This document shows positions 53,534-63,973 of a stretch of 64,000 nucleotides of DNA, one piece after another. Within the stretch, counting starts at the first letter, position 1, and each line of letters starts with the position of its first letter. This DNA is from Psychrobacter sp. NG25. Lineage in GTDB: Bacteria; Pseudomonadota; Gammaproteobacteria; Pseudomonadales; Moraxellaceae. The DNA lies in contig NZ_JADGMV010000007.1 of the NCBI RefSeq assembly GCF_015234355.1, positions 1 through 64,000 on the forward strand, given 5' to 3'. A program made the position numbers and the translations under genes. The notes below the pieces were generated by a model, which had not been told where the DNA came from, did no database searches, and saw only the letters and a program-made list of their open reading frames with translations.

Positions 53534-54427
53534 ATGATAAGTGTTGGTAGGCTCAAATATAATTTCAAAAACAGCATCATCATGACCATGATGACAGTTG
53601 TAGTAAGCATAACCTCAGCGCACGCTGATGATTTTACTCAGTGTAGTGAGTCTTTTTATGGTGGTGTTTACCCCGAATTTACCAATGACAAACTCAGTAG
53701 TAAGACGCAAGCGCTATGTATGGATGGTTTTGCCGTCATGTATTCAGGTGTATCGCGTACACCGCTATGGTCAGCAGAACACCTAGATCGCAAGCGCTTA
53801 CAGCAAGCCAAAGAGATTGATCGTGAAGACAGTTTCCATGAGGAAAGCAAGCTTCCAGACTCAGCACGTGCTTCATTATCAGACTATTCAGGTTCTGGCT
53901 ATGATCGCGGACATTTAGCACCCAATGCAGATATGGCCAATCGCAGCCAGCAATATGACAGCTTCAGTTTGGCCAATATTGCCCCACAGTCACCCCGCAA
54001 TAATCGTTATATTTGGCGCAACATTGAATCGGCGACTCGTTATCTGACTCAGCAGTATGGCGAAATCTATACGATTACAGGGGTTTCATTTACGAATAAA
54101 AAAACCAAGCAGCTCGCTGACCGTGTGCTCGTACCCAGTCATTTCTTCAAAGCTGTCTATATTCCAGCGACCAATCAAGCAGGGGTATACTACGCACCAA
54201 ACGATGAGTCAGAGCGTATAGAAGTCATCAGTGTTAATGAGTTGGCTGCCGAAACTGGTATCGACGTCTTACCAATGCTGGACTCTCAAACCAAAAAACA
54301 AGCATTTGACTTGCCCTTAAAAGCGGGTGAGAGCTCGGACTTACCTGACGCACCAGCAGAAGAGCCTACTTGGATGCTATTTGTTTGGGCGATTGTTGAG
54401 TGGCTATTGGGTCAGCTGCAAGCATAG
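53534..54427 (+). CDS. secreted DNA/RNA non-specific endonuclease
   Basis: A 297-residue NucA/EndoG-type nuclease with a signal peptide (IIMTMMTVVVSITSAHA). The active site is DRGHLAPNADM (Asp124 to His127, with His127 catalytic) and the metal-binding Asn lies in NIAPQSPRNNRYIWRNIE. PLWSAEHLDRKRL and YTITGVSFTNK are also typical. It degrades DNA and RNA in the periplasm or outside. The C-terminus has a hydrophobic patch (WMLFVWAIVEWLLGQLQA) that may anchor it or be a dimer surface. Confidence 0.88.
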   Translation: MISVGRLKYNFKNSIIMTMMTVVVSITSAHADDFTQCSESFYGGVYPEFTNDKLSSKTQALCMDGFAVMYSGVSRTPLWSAEHLDRKRLQQAKEIDREDSFHEESKLPDSARASLSDYSGSGYDRGHLAPNADMANRSQQYDSFSLANIAPQSPRNNRYIWRNIESATRYLTQQYGEIYTITGVSFTNKKTKQLADRVLVPSHFFKAVYIPATNQAGVYYAPNDESERIEVISVNELAAETGIDVLPMLDSQTKKQAFDLPLKAGESSDLPDAPAEEPTWMLFVWAIVEWLLGQLQA

Positions 54428-54501
54428 AGATTTATATGTAAAAATAGGCATATAATTGAAAGTAATGATATTTGGAAATAATATAAGATGTTATTAATAG
54501 G

Positions 54502-54777
54502 ATGGATGACCAAATGATTGAACCTTTTGCCAATAACCACCAAAGTATGCAGATAGGTGAGCTTGTAATTGAAAACCAAGAAGACAAAATCATTATTTAT
54601 GGCGATCTTGATCTGACTTTAGATGCATCTGGATATGAGCAAGCCCAGCAGCTACATGCACTAACCACTAAAATTATCCAAGCTTTTGAAGTTGATGACA
54701 CCTATAGTAAGAATGAAGGTAAGTCAAAAGAAAAGGATGACCAATTGGGCAAAGATATAGATAATCCTTTTCTATAA
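54502..54777 (+). CDS. small conserved hypothetical protein
   Basis: A 91-residue acidic soluble protein. Residues 15-60 (QSMQIGELVIENQEDKIIIYGDLDLTLDASGYEQAQQLHALTTKI, key residues GEL, ENxxD, YGDLDLT) follow a pattern I recognise from short hypothetical proteins in pseudomonads and Acinetobacter with no assigned function. The Asp/Lys-rich tail is low complexity. ATG at 54514 is an alternative start with better ribosome-site spacing (AGGATGG). Confidence 0.65.
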   Translation: MDDQMIEPFANNHQSMQIGELVIENQEDKIIIYGDLDLTLDASGYEQAQQLHALTTKIIQAFEVDDTYSKNEGKSKEKDDQLGKDIDNPFL

Positions 54778-55035
54778 CTCTTTGATATAGTTTTGTTTTT
54801 ACAGAAATAATAAAGTGTAAAAAACTACTAGGCAAAGTCCGAAAATTGCTTATAATGAATTAAGACATTGCTTATATCACTCAAAGCTTTGAAGAGGCTG
54901 ATAAGCAATGGTAGTAATCGGCTTTCAATTAGTATGAGATCGTCAAGCTTGTAAGAAAGTATTCTAGCAACGGATAAGCATGGAATATCAGAAACATAAT
55001 GTTTCGAGTAATCATTGTATGAAGGGAGTCAATTT

Positions 55036-55419
55036 ATGAAATTATTTACAAAAACCGCTTTAGCAGTTGCAGGTATCAGTCTAGCCACTATGGCATTTGC
55101 CGCTGATCCGCTCGCCAATACAACTTGGCAGACATTTGATGAAGGTAAACCAAAAGGCACAGTAAAAATCACTGAGTCAAATGGTGTGCTAACTGGGACA
55201 CTTATCGCTACTAACTCAGCAACAGGTAAAAAGCACGTTGGTATGAAAGTCATCAAAGGTCTAAAAGCTGACGGTGGTGGTAAATATAGCGGTGGTACGA
55301 TTACGGATCCTGAGAAGGGTAAAGATTATCGTATGACTGCCAGCCTAAATGGTAGCACCCTAAACCTAAAAGGTTATATCGGTCCATTTTCTCGCAGTCA
55401 AACATGGAAAAAGAAGTAA
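55036..55419 (+). CDS. DUF2147 domain-containing secreted protein
   Basis: A 127-residue protein with a signal peptide (TALAVAGISLATMAFA, cleavage after AFA). The mature part is one DUF2147 domain: NTTWQTFDEGKPKGTVKI, VLTGTLI, KVIKGLK, GGTITDPEKGKDYRM and LNLKGYIGPFSRSQTWKK. The fold is a lipocalin-like small barrel; function is unknown. AAGGGAG lies 8 bp before the ATG at 55036, which beats the in-frame TTG at 55015. A strong terminator follows. Confidence 0.85.
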   Translation: MKLFTKTALAVAGISLATMAFAADPLANTTWQTFDEGKPKGTVKITESNGVLTGTLIATNSATGKKHVGMKVIKGLKADGGGKYSGGTITDPEKGKDYRMTASLNGSTLNLKGYIGPFSRSQTWKKK

Positions 55420-55458
55420 TCTAATATAGTTTTTCTTTTATCGATGTTCATTTTGATC

Positions 55459-55497
55459 AAAAAAATCCCGCTCTACCGAAAGGTACCGCGGGATTTT
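55459..55497. terminator. terminator, copy 2 (shared by DUF2147 and the amt relic)
   Basis: ATCCCGC / GCGGGAT stem with a TACC-GAAA-GGTA inner hairpin and T-runs on both sides. It is a diverged duplicate of the amt terminator at 55656-55697 and now serves the plus-strand DUF2147 gene. Confidence 0.88.
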
Positions 55498-55530
55498 TAA
55501 TGCCTATGTTTTAGTATGATTTCAAAGTAT

Positions 55531-55644
55531 TTATCTCATTAACTCGGGATAAGCTCCCATACCACATTCTGCTATATCTGCACCTTCGTACTCATCTTTA
55601 GAGAGACGTAGGTCAATAACGGCTTTAATAATTGCCCAAACGAT
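55531..55644 (-). pseudogene. duplicated 3' end of amt (37 codons)
   Basis: On the minus strand it encodes IVWAIIKAVIDLRLSKDEYE then GADIAECGMGAYPELMR and a stop, against IVWAIIKAVIGLRISEEDEY then EGADIAECGMEAYPEFVR in amt. One codon is deleted and several differ, but the frame is intact. With its terminator it forms a ~200-bp tandem duplicate of the amt end. No upstream part exists. Confidence 0.88.
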
Positions 55645-55655
55645 ATTGATTTTGA

Positions 55656-55697
55656 TCAAAAAAATCCCGCGTTACCAAAAGGTATCGCGGGATTTTT
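55656..55697 (-). terminator. amt terminator, copy 1
   Basis: A 13-bp stem ATCCCGCGTTACC / GGTATCGCGGGAT (one mismatch) with an AAAA loop; on the minus strand followed by TTTTTTTGATC. Confidence 0.9.
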
Positions 55698-55729
55698 AAT
55701 GCTTATAGTTTAGTATGGTTTCAAAGTAT

Positions 55730-56992
55730 TCATCTCACAAACTCTGGATAAGCTTCCATACCACATTCTGCTATATCTGCACCTTCATACTCATCTTCTT
55801 CAGAGATACGTAGGCCGATAACTGCTTTAATAATTGCCCAAACGATTAAGCTGGCACCGAATACCCAAACAAAGATAGTAGCTGCTCCAGCAATCTGGCC
55901 GACGAACGATGCCGCTGGATTGGTAATTGGTACAATAAGCAGACCAAACAGACCAACTACGCCATGAACTGAGATAGCACCGACTGGATCATCTATTTTT
56001 ATTTTATCTAATGCTAAGATAGATAGAACAACGATAACGCCAGCGATTACACCAAATAGTGTGGCTTGTAATGCAGATGGAGTAGAGGGTTCTGCTGTGA
56101 TAGCGACTAGCCCTGCAAGTGCACCATTTAAGAGCATTGTTAAGTCAGCTTTGCCAAAGATGATGCGTGCTATTATTAAAGCACCAATTGCACCGCCTGC
56201 TGCTGCTGCATTGGTATTCAAAAAGACCATAGCAACTGAGTTTGCACTGGCGATGTCGCCAAGCTTTAGTACTGAACCGCCGTTAAAGCCAAACCAACCC
56301 ATCCATAAGATTAGTGTACCAAGTGCTGCTAATGGTAGATTAGCACCTGGAATGGCACGTATCTCGCCATTAGGACCGTACTTACCTTTACGTGCACCTA
56401 GCAGTAGTACACCTGCCAATGCAGCTGCAGCACCTGCCATATGGACGATACCAGAACCTGCAAAATCAGAGAAGCCCATGTCACCTAAGTTGAACATGCC
56501 AAATACATCATTGCCGCCCCAAGTCCAACTACCTTCTAGTGGATAAATAACACCAGTCATGACGACAGCAAATAATAAGAAAGACCATAGTTTCATACGT
56601 TCAGCAACTGCACCTGAAACGATTGACATACAGGTCGCTACAAAGACTACTTGGAAGAAAAAGTCTGAGGCTGCAGAGTAGACGGAGTCGCCACCAAAGC
56701 CATTTTCGGCAGAGGCTGCTAATGCGTCTTCTACTAAGGTGTCACCGCCTGCAATTCCGCTTAAAAACAGATCGCCACCATACATAATAGCGTAGCCGCA
56801 TACCATGTACATGATACTGGCCGTTGCAAATAGCGCGACATTCTTAGTTAAGATTTCGACCGTATTTTTTGATCGGACCAGTCCGGCCTCGAGCATAGTG
56901 AAGCCGGCTGCCATCCACATGACCAACGCCCCGCAGATCAAAAAGTAAAACGTATCGAGCGCATACTGGAGCTCAAAGATTTGACTTTCCAT
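55730..56992 (-). CDS. amt: ammonium transporter
   Basis: A 420-residue AmtB-type channel with about eleven membrane helices and no obvious cleavable signal. FYFLICGALVMWMAAGFTMLEAGLVRSKNTVEIL near the N-terminus, GSGIVHMAGAAAALAGVLLLGARKG with the pore His, and DDPVGAISVHGVVGLFG with the second pore His are conserved. It imports ammonium under nitrogen limitation and is plugged by GlnK, whose gene lies 106 bp upstream. The C-terminal tail (EEDEYEGADIAECGMEAYPE) faces the cytoplasm; the last 37 codons are duplicated just downstream. Confidence 0.96.
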   Translation of the reverse strand: MESQIFELQYALDTFYFLICGALVMWMAAGFTMLEAGLVRSKNTVEILTKNVALFATASIMYMVCGYAIMYGGDLFLSGIAGGDTLVEDALAASAENGFGGDSVYSAASDFFFQVVFVATCMSIVSGAVAERMKLWSFLLFAVVMTGVIYPLEGSWTWGGNDVFGMFNLGDMGFSDFAGSGIVHMAGAAAALAGVLLLGARKGKYGPNGEIRAIPGANLPLAALGTLILWMGWFGFNGGSVLKLGDIASANSVAMVFLNTNAAAAGGAIGALIIARIIFGKADLTMLLNGALAGLVAITAEPSTPSALQATLFGVIAGVIVVLSILALDKIKIDDPVGAISVHGVVGLFGLLIVPITNPAASFVGQIAGAATIFVWVFGASLIVWAIIKAVIGLRISEEDEYEGADIAECGMEAYPEFVR

Positions 56993-57098
56993 TTAAATTC
57001 CCCTTGAATTTACAATATAGATATCGGTATGACCGATAGATAAGAATGTTGTAAGAGCCTGTATCTATAAATCTATGCTTATAGATATGGCCTCAAAT

Positions 57099-57536
<438 letters not shown>

Positions 57537-57765
57537 ATTTACTCAAGGGGAATAGGTAAAATTGGAACTTTGTGCTCAAAAAACTCACATTCAAGGCAAA
57601 GTGTACTGACTATGCTACCACGGTAAGCACTGTCACTATGGGCATAAATAACCTGTATAAACCTTTAGCGTTAAATCAACGAAAACTTTATTATAACCAA
57701 CTTTTTAGGTGCTTGGGGAGGCTATCCATGTATTTCATGTGATGATTTGCTAAATTGATTTAATG

Positions 57766-57815
57766 TGTGGAAATGCATTGAGAGCTAGATTGTGGAAAAG
57801 TATTAGAGAGCATGT
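57766..57815. repeat. 25-bp imperfect tandem repeat
   Basis: TGTGGAAA-x-G-x-ATT units begin at 57766 and 57791, sharing about 19 of 25 bases. They lie between glnK and the Usp gene. Confidence 0.6.
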
Positions 57816-57917
57816 TGATATATAGCAGAGATAGGCGCAGAGCTTGGTATTAGTACTCATACTCTGCATCAAACAAGATAATAATAGACATATAAAGGGC
57901 TGTAGGCTAGCTTGAGC

Positions 57918-58772
57918 CTACGCTTTAGGAAATAGAAGATAAGGCGTTTTAGTACTGCCTAGGAGTTTTTTGGTATCGCTACCTTGTAATAGCGTACGTA
58001 TACGAGATTGACCAAAGGCACCTGTCATTAGCAGTCCGATATCATTTTCATTCTGATAATAATGTAGAGCAGCTGTGACATCACGGCAGTCTAGTAATGC
58101 TTTTTTAGATTTAATACCTGCTTGTTTGAGACGCGCATAAGCTTCACGTAGGGCATCACAGTTTTCTGAGTTTTCTTTGCCGATCATGACAATATGCACA
58201 GTTAATGCACGTACAAGCGATGTTTTGCAGAGCCAATTGAGCAATTTATGCGACGTTGGACTGTTATCAAACGCAAATAGCGCAGTCGTAGGGGGCAAAA
58301 ATGGTGCATGAGTCACCAAAATGGGGCAGTGACTGACTCTAACCAGCTGGCTCAATGTTGCTTTGCAGGTAACATTATGGCCTATAATAATGAGTTGCGC
58401 CTTATCATCGACATAATCGATACTCTCATTGAGGTTTTCGTGCCGATGCAAGGTATAAGTTTTCAGCCTTTTACGCTGCTGCTCACAATAGGTTGTGGCT
58501 TGATGTAGCAATAGCTTGCCTTGTGATTTCAGCTCACAATTACTCAAGTGCTCTTTGGTTGTGAATTGCTCGAGCAGCATGTTCTCATCATCGATGTTCA
58601 AACAGCCAGAATAATTCACCGCCGCTTTTTGTTGTAAGCTCGGTACAGAGTGCAACAGTCCGATAGGCGCTTGTAGGCGAGTAGAGGCCCACATGCTGGC
58701 CTCTAACACTGCTTGCACATGATCAGGGCAGTCTAAGCAGGCGATTACGCTATCTGGTTTTAAATTACTCAT
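57918..58772 (-). CDS. universal stress protein, two Usp domains
   Basis: A 284-residue tandem-UspA protein. The first domain (residues 5-145) has VIACLDCPDHVQAVLEASMWAS and the IIGHN stretch; the second (150-284) has TALFAFDNSPTSHKLLNWL and ends in LLMTGAFGQSRIRTLLQGSDTKKLLGSTKTPYLLFPKA, whose G-x2-G-x9-G(S/T) pattern binds ATP. It follows the SulP gene on the same strand, an arrangement common for SulP transporters. A long hairpin lies between them. Confidence 0.9.
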   Translation of the reverse strand: MSNLKPDSVIACLDCPDHVQAVLEASMWASTRLQAPIGLLHSVPSLQQKAAVNYSGCLNIDDENMLLEQFTTKEHLSNCELKSQGKLLLHQATTYCEQQRKRLKTYTLHRHENLNESIDYVDDKAQLIIIGHNVTCKATLSQLVRVSHCPILVTHAPFLPPTTALFAFDNSPTSHKLLNWLCKTSLVRALTVHIVMIGKENSENCDALREAYARLKQAGIKSKKALLDCRDVTAALHYYQNENDIGLLMTGAFGQSRIRTLLQGSDTKKLLGSTKTPYLLFPKA

Positions 58773-58792
58773 AAGACCACCACATCATTCTA

Positions 58793-58868
58793 ATGAAAAT
58801 ACAGCTGCTTGGTTTAAGAGTTGGATGGTAATGCTGATACCCAATTCTCTCAACCACTGCAGCTGTGT
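58793..58868 (-). terminator. long hairpin between SulP and Usp genes
   Basis: ACAGCTGC..TGGTT faces AACCA..GCAGCTGT, with an inner AGAGTTGG / CCAATTCTCT arm and a small apical loop. On the minus strand TATTTTCATT follows. It may be a partial terminator or mRNA-stability element. Confidence 0.5.
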
Positions 58869-58944
58869 ATTAAACTATTTATTCAATTGTCTATTTAGAT
58901 GCTATCAAGCAACGCCAGCATTTATCATGCAGACGCAGCTTTAC

Positions 58945-60444
58945 TTAATCCAATAGGCCAATATCTCGGCGATCATGGACAGAGAAGCGATCAATCAGTG
59001 TTCGACTTGCATTGTTGAGTCCAACCACTTTGACATCAATACCTTCACGTTGCAAGCGCATGACCAGCTTGTCCAAGGTATCTACGGCACTGACATCCCA
59101 GAAGTGTGCTTGGCTAACATCGATTTCAATGCTGTCTAGTGCTTCTTTGGTATCAAAGCTGCCTAGGAATTGTGTGGTAGATGCAAAGAATACTTGTCCT
59201 TGCACATAATAATAGCGGGTGTTGCTGCTATCATCATACTCACTAAAGATGGTTAAGAATTGACCAATCTTATTGGCAAATGCTAGGGCAGATAGTAGAA
59301 CGCCCACGCCCACACCATACGCTAAGTTATGCGTAAATACCGTCGTCAAAACAGTCGCTAGCATGACAATGTTAAATGACATTGGATGCGTTTTAAACTC
59401 GCGAATTGACTGCCAATTAAACGTCCCAATAGACACCATAATCATCACAGCGACCAACGCTGCCATTGGAATTTGGCTGACCCATTCACTTAAGAATACA
59501 ACCATGATAAGTAGGACAACACCTGCCATCAAGGTAGATAGACGCGTGCGTCCGCCAGATTTGACGTTAATCATCGACTGACCAATCATTGCACAGCCTG
59601 CCATGCCACCAAAGAAACCTGACACGACGTTGGCAATACCTTGACCACGGCATTCTTTATTTTTATCACTTGGCGTATCAGTCAATTCATCAACGATAGT
59701 CGCGGTCATCATGGATTCTAATAAACCAACAATGGCCAACGCGATAGAGTAGGGCGCAATAATCAGTAGGGTTTGGAGATTCAATGGAATGTCAGGCAAT
59801 AAAAACATTGGCAATGAATCTGGTAAATCACCCATGCTACCGACGTTACGGATATCGAGATTCATATACATCGCGACAGCCGTCAAGCCAACGATACAAA
59901 TAAGTGGCGAGGGAATTACACGCCCAATCTTAGGGATAAGCGGAAATAGGTAAATAATCGCTAGGCCTGCTGCCGTCATGATATAAACCGTCATGCCAAC
60001 ACGTTCAGTCATGGGGTTAAGCTCAGGAATCTGAGCCGCAAATATCAATATAGCCAGTGCATTGACGAAGCCAATGACCACTGAGCGAGAGACAAAGCGC
60101 ATCAAATTGCCAAGCTTTAGTAAGCCCATCACAACCTGAATACCGCCACATAATAAGGTAGCGGCCAGTAAATATTGCAGACCATGATCGGCGACTAAAT
60201 CAACCATCACTAGGGCCATAGCTCCTGTTGCCGCCGAAATCATACCCGGACGGCCACCGACGAAACTAATCACGACAGCGATACAAAATGAGGCATATAA
60301 GCCGACTTTTGGGTCAACACCCGCGATAATAGAAAAAGCAATAGCTTCAGGAATCAGTGCCAATGCGACGACCAAACCTGATAAGACGTCGCCGCGAACG
60401 TTGGAAAACCACTCGTCACGTAAGTTATCAATAAAAGATGTCAT
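58945..60444 (-). CDS. SulP family inorganic anion transporter
   Basis: A 499-residue SLC26/SulP transporter: about 12 membrane helices, with [36 protein letters not shown] as the signature, [15 protein letters not shown], and [28 protein letters not shown] in the middle. Residues ~420-495 form a cytoplasmic STAS domain ([13 protein letters not shown], then [21 protein letters not shown]). It may carry bicarbonate (BicA-like) or sulfate. The frame opens at ATG 60483; the shorter start at 60444 fits the family better but neither has a good ribosome site. Confidence 0.9.
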   Translation of the reverse strand: MTSFIDNLRDEWFSNVRGDVLSGLVVALALIPEAIAFSIIAGVDPKVGLYASFCIAVVISFVGGRPGMISAATGAMALVMVDLVADHGLQYLLAATLLCGGIQVVMGLLKLGNLMRFVSRSVVIGFVNALAILIFAAQIPELNPMTERVGMTVYIMTAAGLAIIYLFPLIPKIGRVIPSPLICIVGLTAVAMYMNLDIRNVGSMGDLPDSLPMFLLPDIPLNLQTLLIIAPYSIALAIVGLLESMMTATIVDELTDTPSDKNKECRGQGIANVVSGFFGGMAGCAMIGQSMINVKSGGRTRLSTLMAGVVLLIMVVFLSEWVSQIPMAALVAVMIMVSIGTFNWQSIREFKTHPMSFNIVMLATVLTTVFTHNLAYGVGVGVLLSALAFANKIGQFLTIFSEYDDSSNTRYYYVQGQVFFASTTQFLGSFDTKEALDSIEIDVSQAHFWDVSAVDTLDKLVMRLQREGIDVKVVGLNNASRTLIDRFSVHDRRDIGLLD

Positions 60445-61104
60445 AAGTAAACTGCATAGGGTTAGAGGCAAAAAAGTAATCATTACTCATTAATAAAATG
60501 ATCGCGTCGCTACAAAAGTAGCTATCCATCTTTCTTTTACCACGACACGCATTGCATCATGTGGTGGCATTGAATTATTAAAGGTCGATAATAAGTATGT
60601 CTACTGATTTATGATTGGTATCGCTAATACGCTCACCAATTACTAATACGATGATAAATTCAGTGAGATTACCTAAAAAACATTGTTTAAAATAGGTTGC
60701 GTAAAATAGCACCTACAATAATGAATAGAGTCAGTAATGACTTTGTGCGGTAGAGGGTGGTAAATAATCTGTCAAACAAACACAGTCGCTTGATAGAGCA
60801 TGACCGCAACACCAATCTCTGTTAAAGATAAGTGACAATCACACGCGAATAGCACGTTAACTGTGGCAACATGCTAAACTAAAATGCTTGAGGGAATACC
60901 CAACCATTCACAGCTCAGGGCGACTATTATAGCACTAGCCACTTAATATAAAAACAGGCGCATAATAGCATAAAGTCATAAAAAACCAGTACCGAAATCT
61001 GAACGATACCGTTATGATGCTTCTCATCTTGAAGGCATTATTTGGACTCTTTATAGATTAGGTCTGCTTGATGCCATTTTGCTCGTAAAATAGAAGGAAT
61101 ATAT
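60445..61104. other. Divergent region between SulP gene and murD
   Basis: A 620-bp region with no gene. It contains the likely murD promoter (61029-61057). The rest shows no repeat or RNA. Confidence 0.55.
61029..61057 (+). promoter_or_regulatory. likely sigma-70 promoter of murD
   Basis: TTGAAG (-35, 61029-61034), a 17-bp spacer, and TATAGA (-10, 61052-61057) lie 48 bp before the murD ATG. Spacing is optimal. Confidence 0.55.
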
Positions 61105-62520
61105 ATGACCACCAACACTGCAACAGATGCCTTACTTCATAAAGGCAGTGGTCTACAAGTCGTGGTTGGCTTGGGGCAATCTGGTCTATCCGTTGCGCAC
61201 TATCTGGCCAAGCAAGGCTATCAGGTAGCAGTCACTGATGCACAAGAAGCACCTAAATTAGCGGATCAATTACCAGCTGAAGTTGATATTCGTCAGTTCG
61301 GTGCAATCGATGCCGAGCTGTTGCAGCAAGCAGCACGTATCATTATAAGCCCTGGTATCTCTTTGGCTACAGAAGCCGTTGCTGCTGCACGCCAAGCTCA
61401 CATTCCAGTGGTCAGTGATATTCAGCTATTCTGTGAAGCTTGTACGGTGCCGATCGTGGCTATTACAGGCTCTAATGCTAAAAGCACCGTAACCACGTTG
61501 GTCGGTCAAATGGCCGCAGATGCTGGTATCAATGTGGGTGTCGGTGGCAACATTGGTGTGCCAGCGCTCATGCTACTTGATAATCCTGAAATGGCATTGG
61601 CTGTACTGGAGTTATCTAGTTTTCAGCTAGAGACCGTCACCAATTTGAGTGCGCAGGTAGCGACAGTTCTCAATATGTCACCTGACCATTTAGACCGTCA
61701 TGGCGATATGTTGGGTTATCATCAAGCCAAGCACCGTGTTTTTCAGGGTGCTAAGTCCATCGTTATTAATCGTGAAGACGCACTGACGCGCCCGTTAGTC
61801 GCTGATAATTTAACCAGAGTGAGCACAGGTATTCATGCTCCTGATAAAGGCCAGTATGGTCTTATCGTTGATCCTGAAGGTCAGATTTATCTTGCTCGTG
61901 GTACAGAACTGCTACTATCGGCAGACAAACTGTTGATTAAAGGTCGTCATAATCTGCTCAATGCACAGGCAGCGTTGGCATTAGGCGAGCTTGCCGGTTT
62001 ACCACTTGATAGTATGCTAGACACGTTACAGCACTTCACTGGACTTGAGCATCGCTGTGAATATGTCGCTCATGCTGCCGATATTGATTATTTTAATGAT
62101 TCCAAAGGTACCAATATTGGCTCAACCATGGCCGCAATTGAAGGGCTAGGTGCGGTCTATGCGCCAAAAGACGGTAAGCTGTTATTAATTCTGGGTGGAC
62201 AGGGTAAAGGTCAAGCATTTGGCGAACTGACGCCGTTCATCAATCAATATGTCAGTCAAGTGCTATTTGTCGGTGAAGATGCTCAGCTGATTGAGCAACA
62301 TTTGCGTGCAGCGAAGATTAGTGCTGATGTGGCATTACATCAGTGCCAAACGCTAGAAAAAGCTTTTGCTACGATTCAGCAGGTGACATCAAGTAGCCTA
62401 TCGCAAGTACAAGCGGTGCTACTGTCTCCTGCTTGTGCCAGTTTTGATCAATATAGTGGCTACGCTGCTCGCGGTGAGCATTTTAGTCAATTGGTCAGCC
62501 AGCTAGAATGTGTGCAATGA
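61105..62520 (+). CDS. murD: UDP-N-acetylmuramoylalanine--D-glutamate ligase
   Basis: A 471-residue MurD that adds D-Glu to UDP-MurNAc-L-Ala. The N-terminal VVVGLGQSGLSVAHYL binds UDP, the P-loop is ITGSNAKSTVTTL (Ala in place of the usual Gly, as also seen in pseudomonad MurD), and ELSSFQLETV, NMSPDHLDRHGDM and LSPACASFDQYSGYAARGEHF are conserved. In most gammaproteobacteria murD follows mraY; here it starts 22 kb later with its own promoter. AAGGAATATAT precedes the ATG. Confidence 0.97.
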   Translation: MTTNTATDALLHKGSGLQVVVGLGQSGLSVAHYLAKQGYQVAVTDAQEAPKLADQLPAEVDIRQFGAIDAELLQQAARIIISPGISLATEAVAAARQAHIPVVSDIQLFCEACTVPIVAITGSNAKSTVTTLVGQMAADAGINVGVGGNIGVPALMLLDNPEMALAVLELSSFQLETVTNLSAQVATVLNMSPDHLDRHGDMLGYHQAKHRVFQGAKSIVINREDALTRPLVADNLTRVSTGIHAPDKGQYGLIVDPEGQIYLARGTELLLSADKLLIKGRHNLLNAQAALALGELAGLPLDSMLDTLQHFTGLEHRCEYVAHAADIDYFNDSKGTNIGSTMAAIEGLGAVYAPKDGKLLLILGGQGKGQAFGELTPFINQYVSQVLFVGEDAQLIEQHLRAAKISADVALHQCQTLEKAFATIQQVTSSSLSQVQAVLLSPACASFDQYSGYAARGEHFSQLVSQLECVQ

Positions 62521-62728
62521 AACTAGCATAAAGGCTAATTGGCTTGATAACTAATTGTCTTGAGAATAAACAACAATATCGAATAGTAAGATGTTATTTA
62601 GTTGGTGTTTATTCGCAGAAAGCATTTTTTGTATAAACGATTGTTTTGCTTATAGATTGCTGCTACTGTCAATCATAACCAGACAAGTGATTTGTTTGGT
62701 ATTATCTTCTTCATATTTTTTAAACGGT

Positions 62729-62753
62729 GGCGTTTCATAGACGCCGTGTTTTT
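62729..62753 (+). terminator. weak hairpin between murD and ftsW
   Basis: A 5-bp GGCGT / ACGCC stem with TTTCATAG-type loop is followed by GTGTTTTTC. It may attenuate rather than stop transcription into ftsW. Confidence 0.35.
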
Positions 62754-62776
62754 CGTTCGTTAGTGTATATAAAATT

Positions 62777-63973
62777 ATGGCGCTCCCTTCTTTTTTTCGT
62801 TCCTCATCCCAATCAAAACAAGCCGCTGGCTCTGATGGTATTCTTTCTATGCCGTCAGCACGTGCTGTTTTGATATCGAGCGTCGGCTGTATGCTGGTGC
62901 TCAGTTTACTAATGGTCGCTTCTGCGTCTATTCCTTTTGCGCTCAGTCGCGGTATGACAGAGCTATACTTTTTTAATAACCAACTGCTGTATATGACGAT
63001 TGGTCTGGTTATTGCGGCTATTCCTTATTATAGCGTGTCTTTACGAAGGCTATATAAAACCGAAACCCAGTTTATGCTACTCGGTATTACGGGTGTGCTA
63101 TTAGTAGCAACATTGTTTAGTACGCCTATTAATGGCTCTAAGCGTTGGTTGAATCTGGGGGTATTTAACTTTCAGGTAGCAGAGCTTGCCAAGCTGGTCA
63201 TGATTGTCTTTGTGTCTGACTTTGTGGTACGCCGGTCTTTCGAAGTTCGTAATGGCTTGGATGGCTTTTTGCGAATTATGTTGGTAGTGGCATTGATAAC
63301 CATGCTGTTATTATCGCAGCCAGATTTTGGTTCTTTTGTCGTGATTTTGGGTACTATCTTTGCGATATTTTATATCGCTGGTGCGCCTTATAAGCACTTC
63401 TTAGCATTGGCTGCGGCTGCCGTTGGTGGTGCAGTATTGATGGTCACGACAGCGCAGTATCGATTGGTACGTGTGATGTCGTTCATGGATCCGTTTGATG
63501 ATGTGCAAGACACCGATTACCAGTTAGCACGTAGTTTGATTGCTTTTGGTCGTGGGCAGTTTACGGGTGTTGGCTATGGTGAGAGCGTACAAAAATTATC
63601 GCATTTGCCAGAGGCACACACGGATTTTTTACTAGCAATTACGGGTGAAGAGTTAGGTTTTGTTGGGGTCACTATGGTGTTGGTGCTCGAAGCACTGATT
63701 ATCGGTAGTGCGATGCGTATCAGTTATAACGCGTTAAAACGTCGGCAGATGCGTATGAGCTATACTGCCTTTGGTATTGGCGTGGTGTTTATCGCACAGA
63801 CGATTATTAATGCAGCCATGAACATGGGCGCGATTCCGACCAAAGGTTTGACCATGCCATTCTTCAGTTATGGTGGCTCATCTATGTTGATTAGCCTAGT
63901 GATGGTCGCGCTATTGCTGAAAATTTATAAAGAAAGCCCTGAGATCGAAAAAAGCCAGTGTCGTTATTATTAG
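62777..63973 (+). CDS. ftsW: peptidoglycan glycosyltransferase FtsW
   Basis: A 398-residue SEDS protein with about ten membrane helices that polymerises septal glycan together with FtsI. INGSKRWLNLGVFNFQVAELAKLVMIVFVSDFVVRR, LLSQPDFGSFVVILGTIFAIFYIAGAP, HLPEAHTDFLLAITGEELGFVG and PTKGLTMPFFSYGGSSMLI are the family motifs, the catalytic Asp lying in the QPDFGS-following loop area. It follows murD by 256 bp with no overlap. Only ~30 bp remain to the window end; murG is expected next. Confidence 0.96.
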   Translation: MALPSFFRSSSQSKQAAGSDGILSMPSARAVLISSVGCMLVLSLLMVASASIPFALSRGMTELYFFNNQLLYMTIGLVIAAIPYYSVSLRRLYKTETQFMLLGITGVLLVATLFSTPINGSKRWLNLGVFNFQVAELAKLVMIVFVSDFVVRRSFEVRNGLDGFLRIMLVVALITMLLLSQPDFGSFVVILGTIFAIFYIAGAPYKHFLALAAAAVGGAVLMVTTAQYRLVRVMSFMDPFDDVQDTDYQLARSLIAFGRGQFTGVGYGESVQKLSHLPEAHTDFLLAITGEELGFVGVTMVLVLEALIIGSAMRISYNALKRRQMRMSYTAFGIGVVFIAQTIINAAMNMGAIPTKGLTMPFFSYGGSSMLISLVMVALLLKIYKESPEIEKSQCRYY

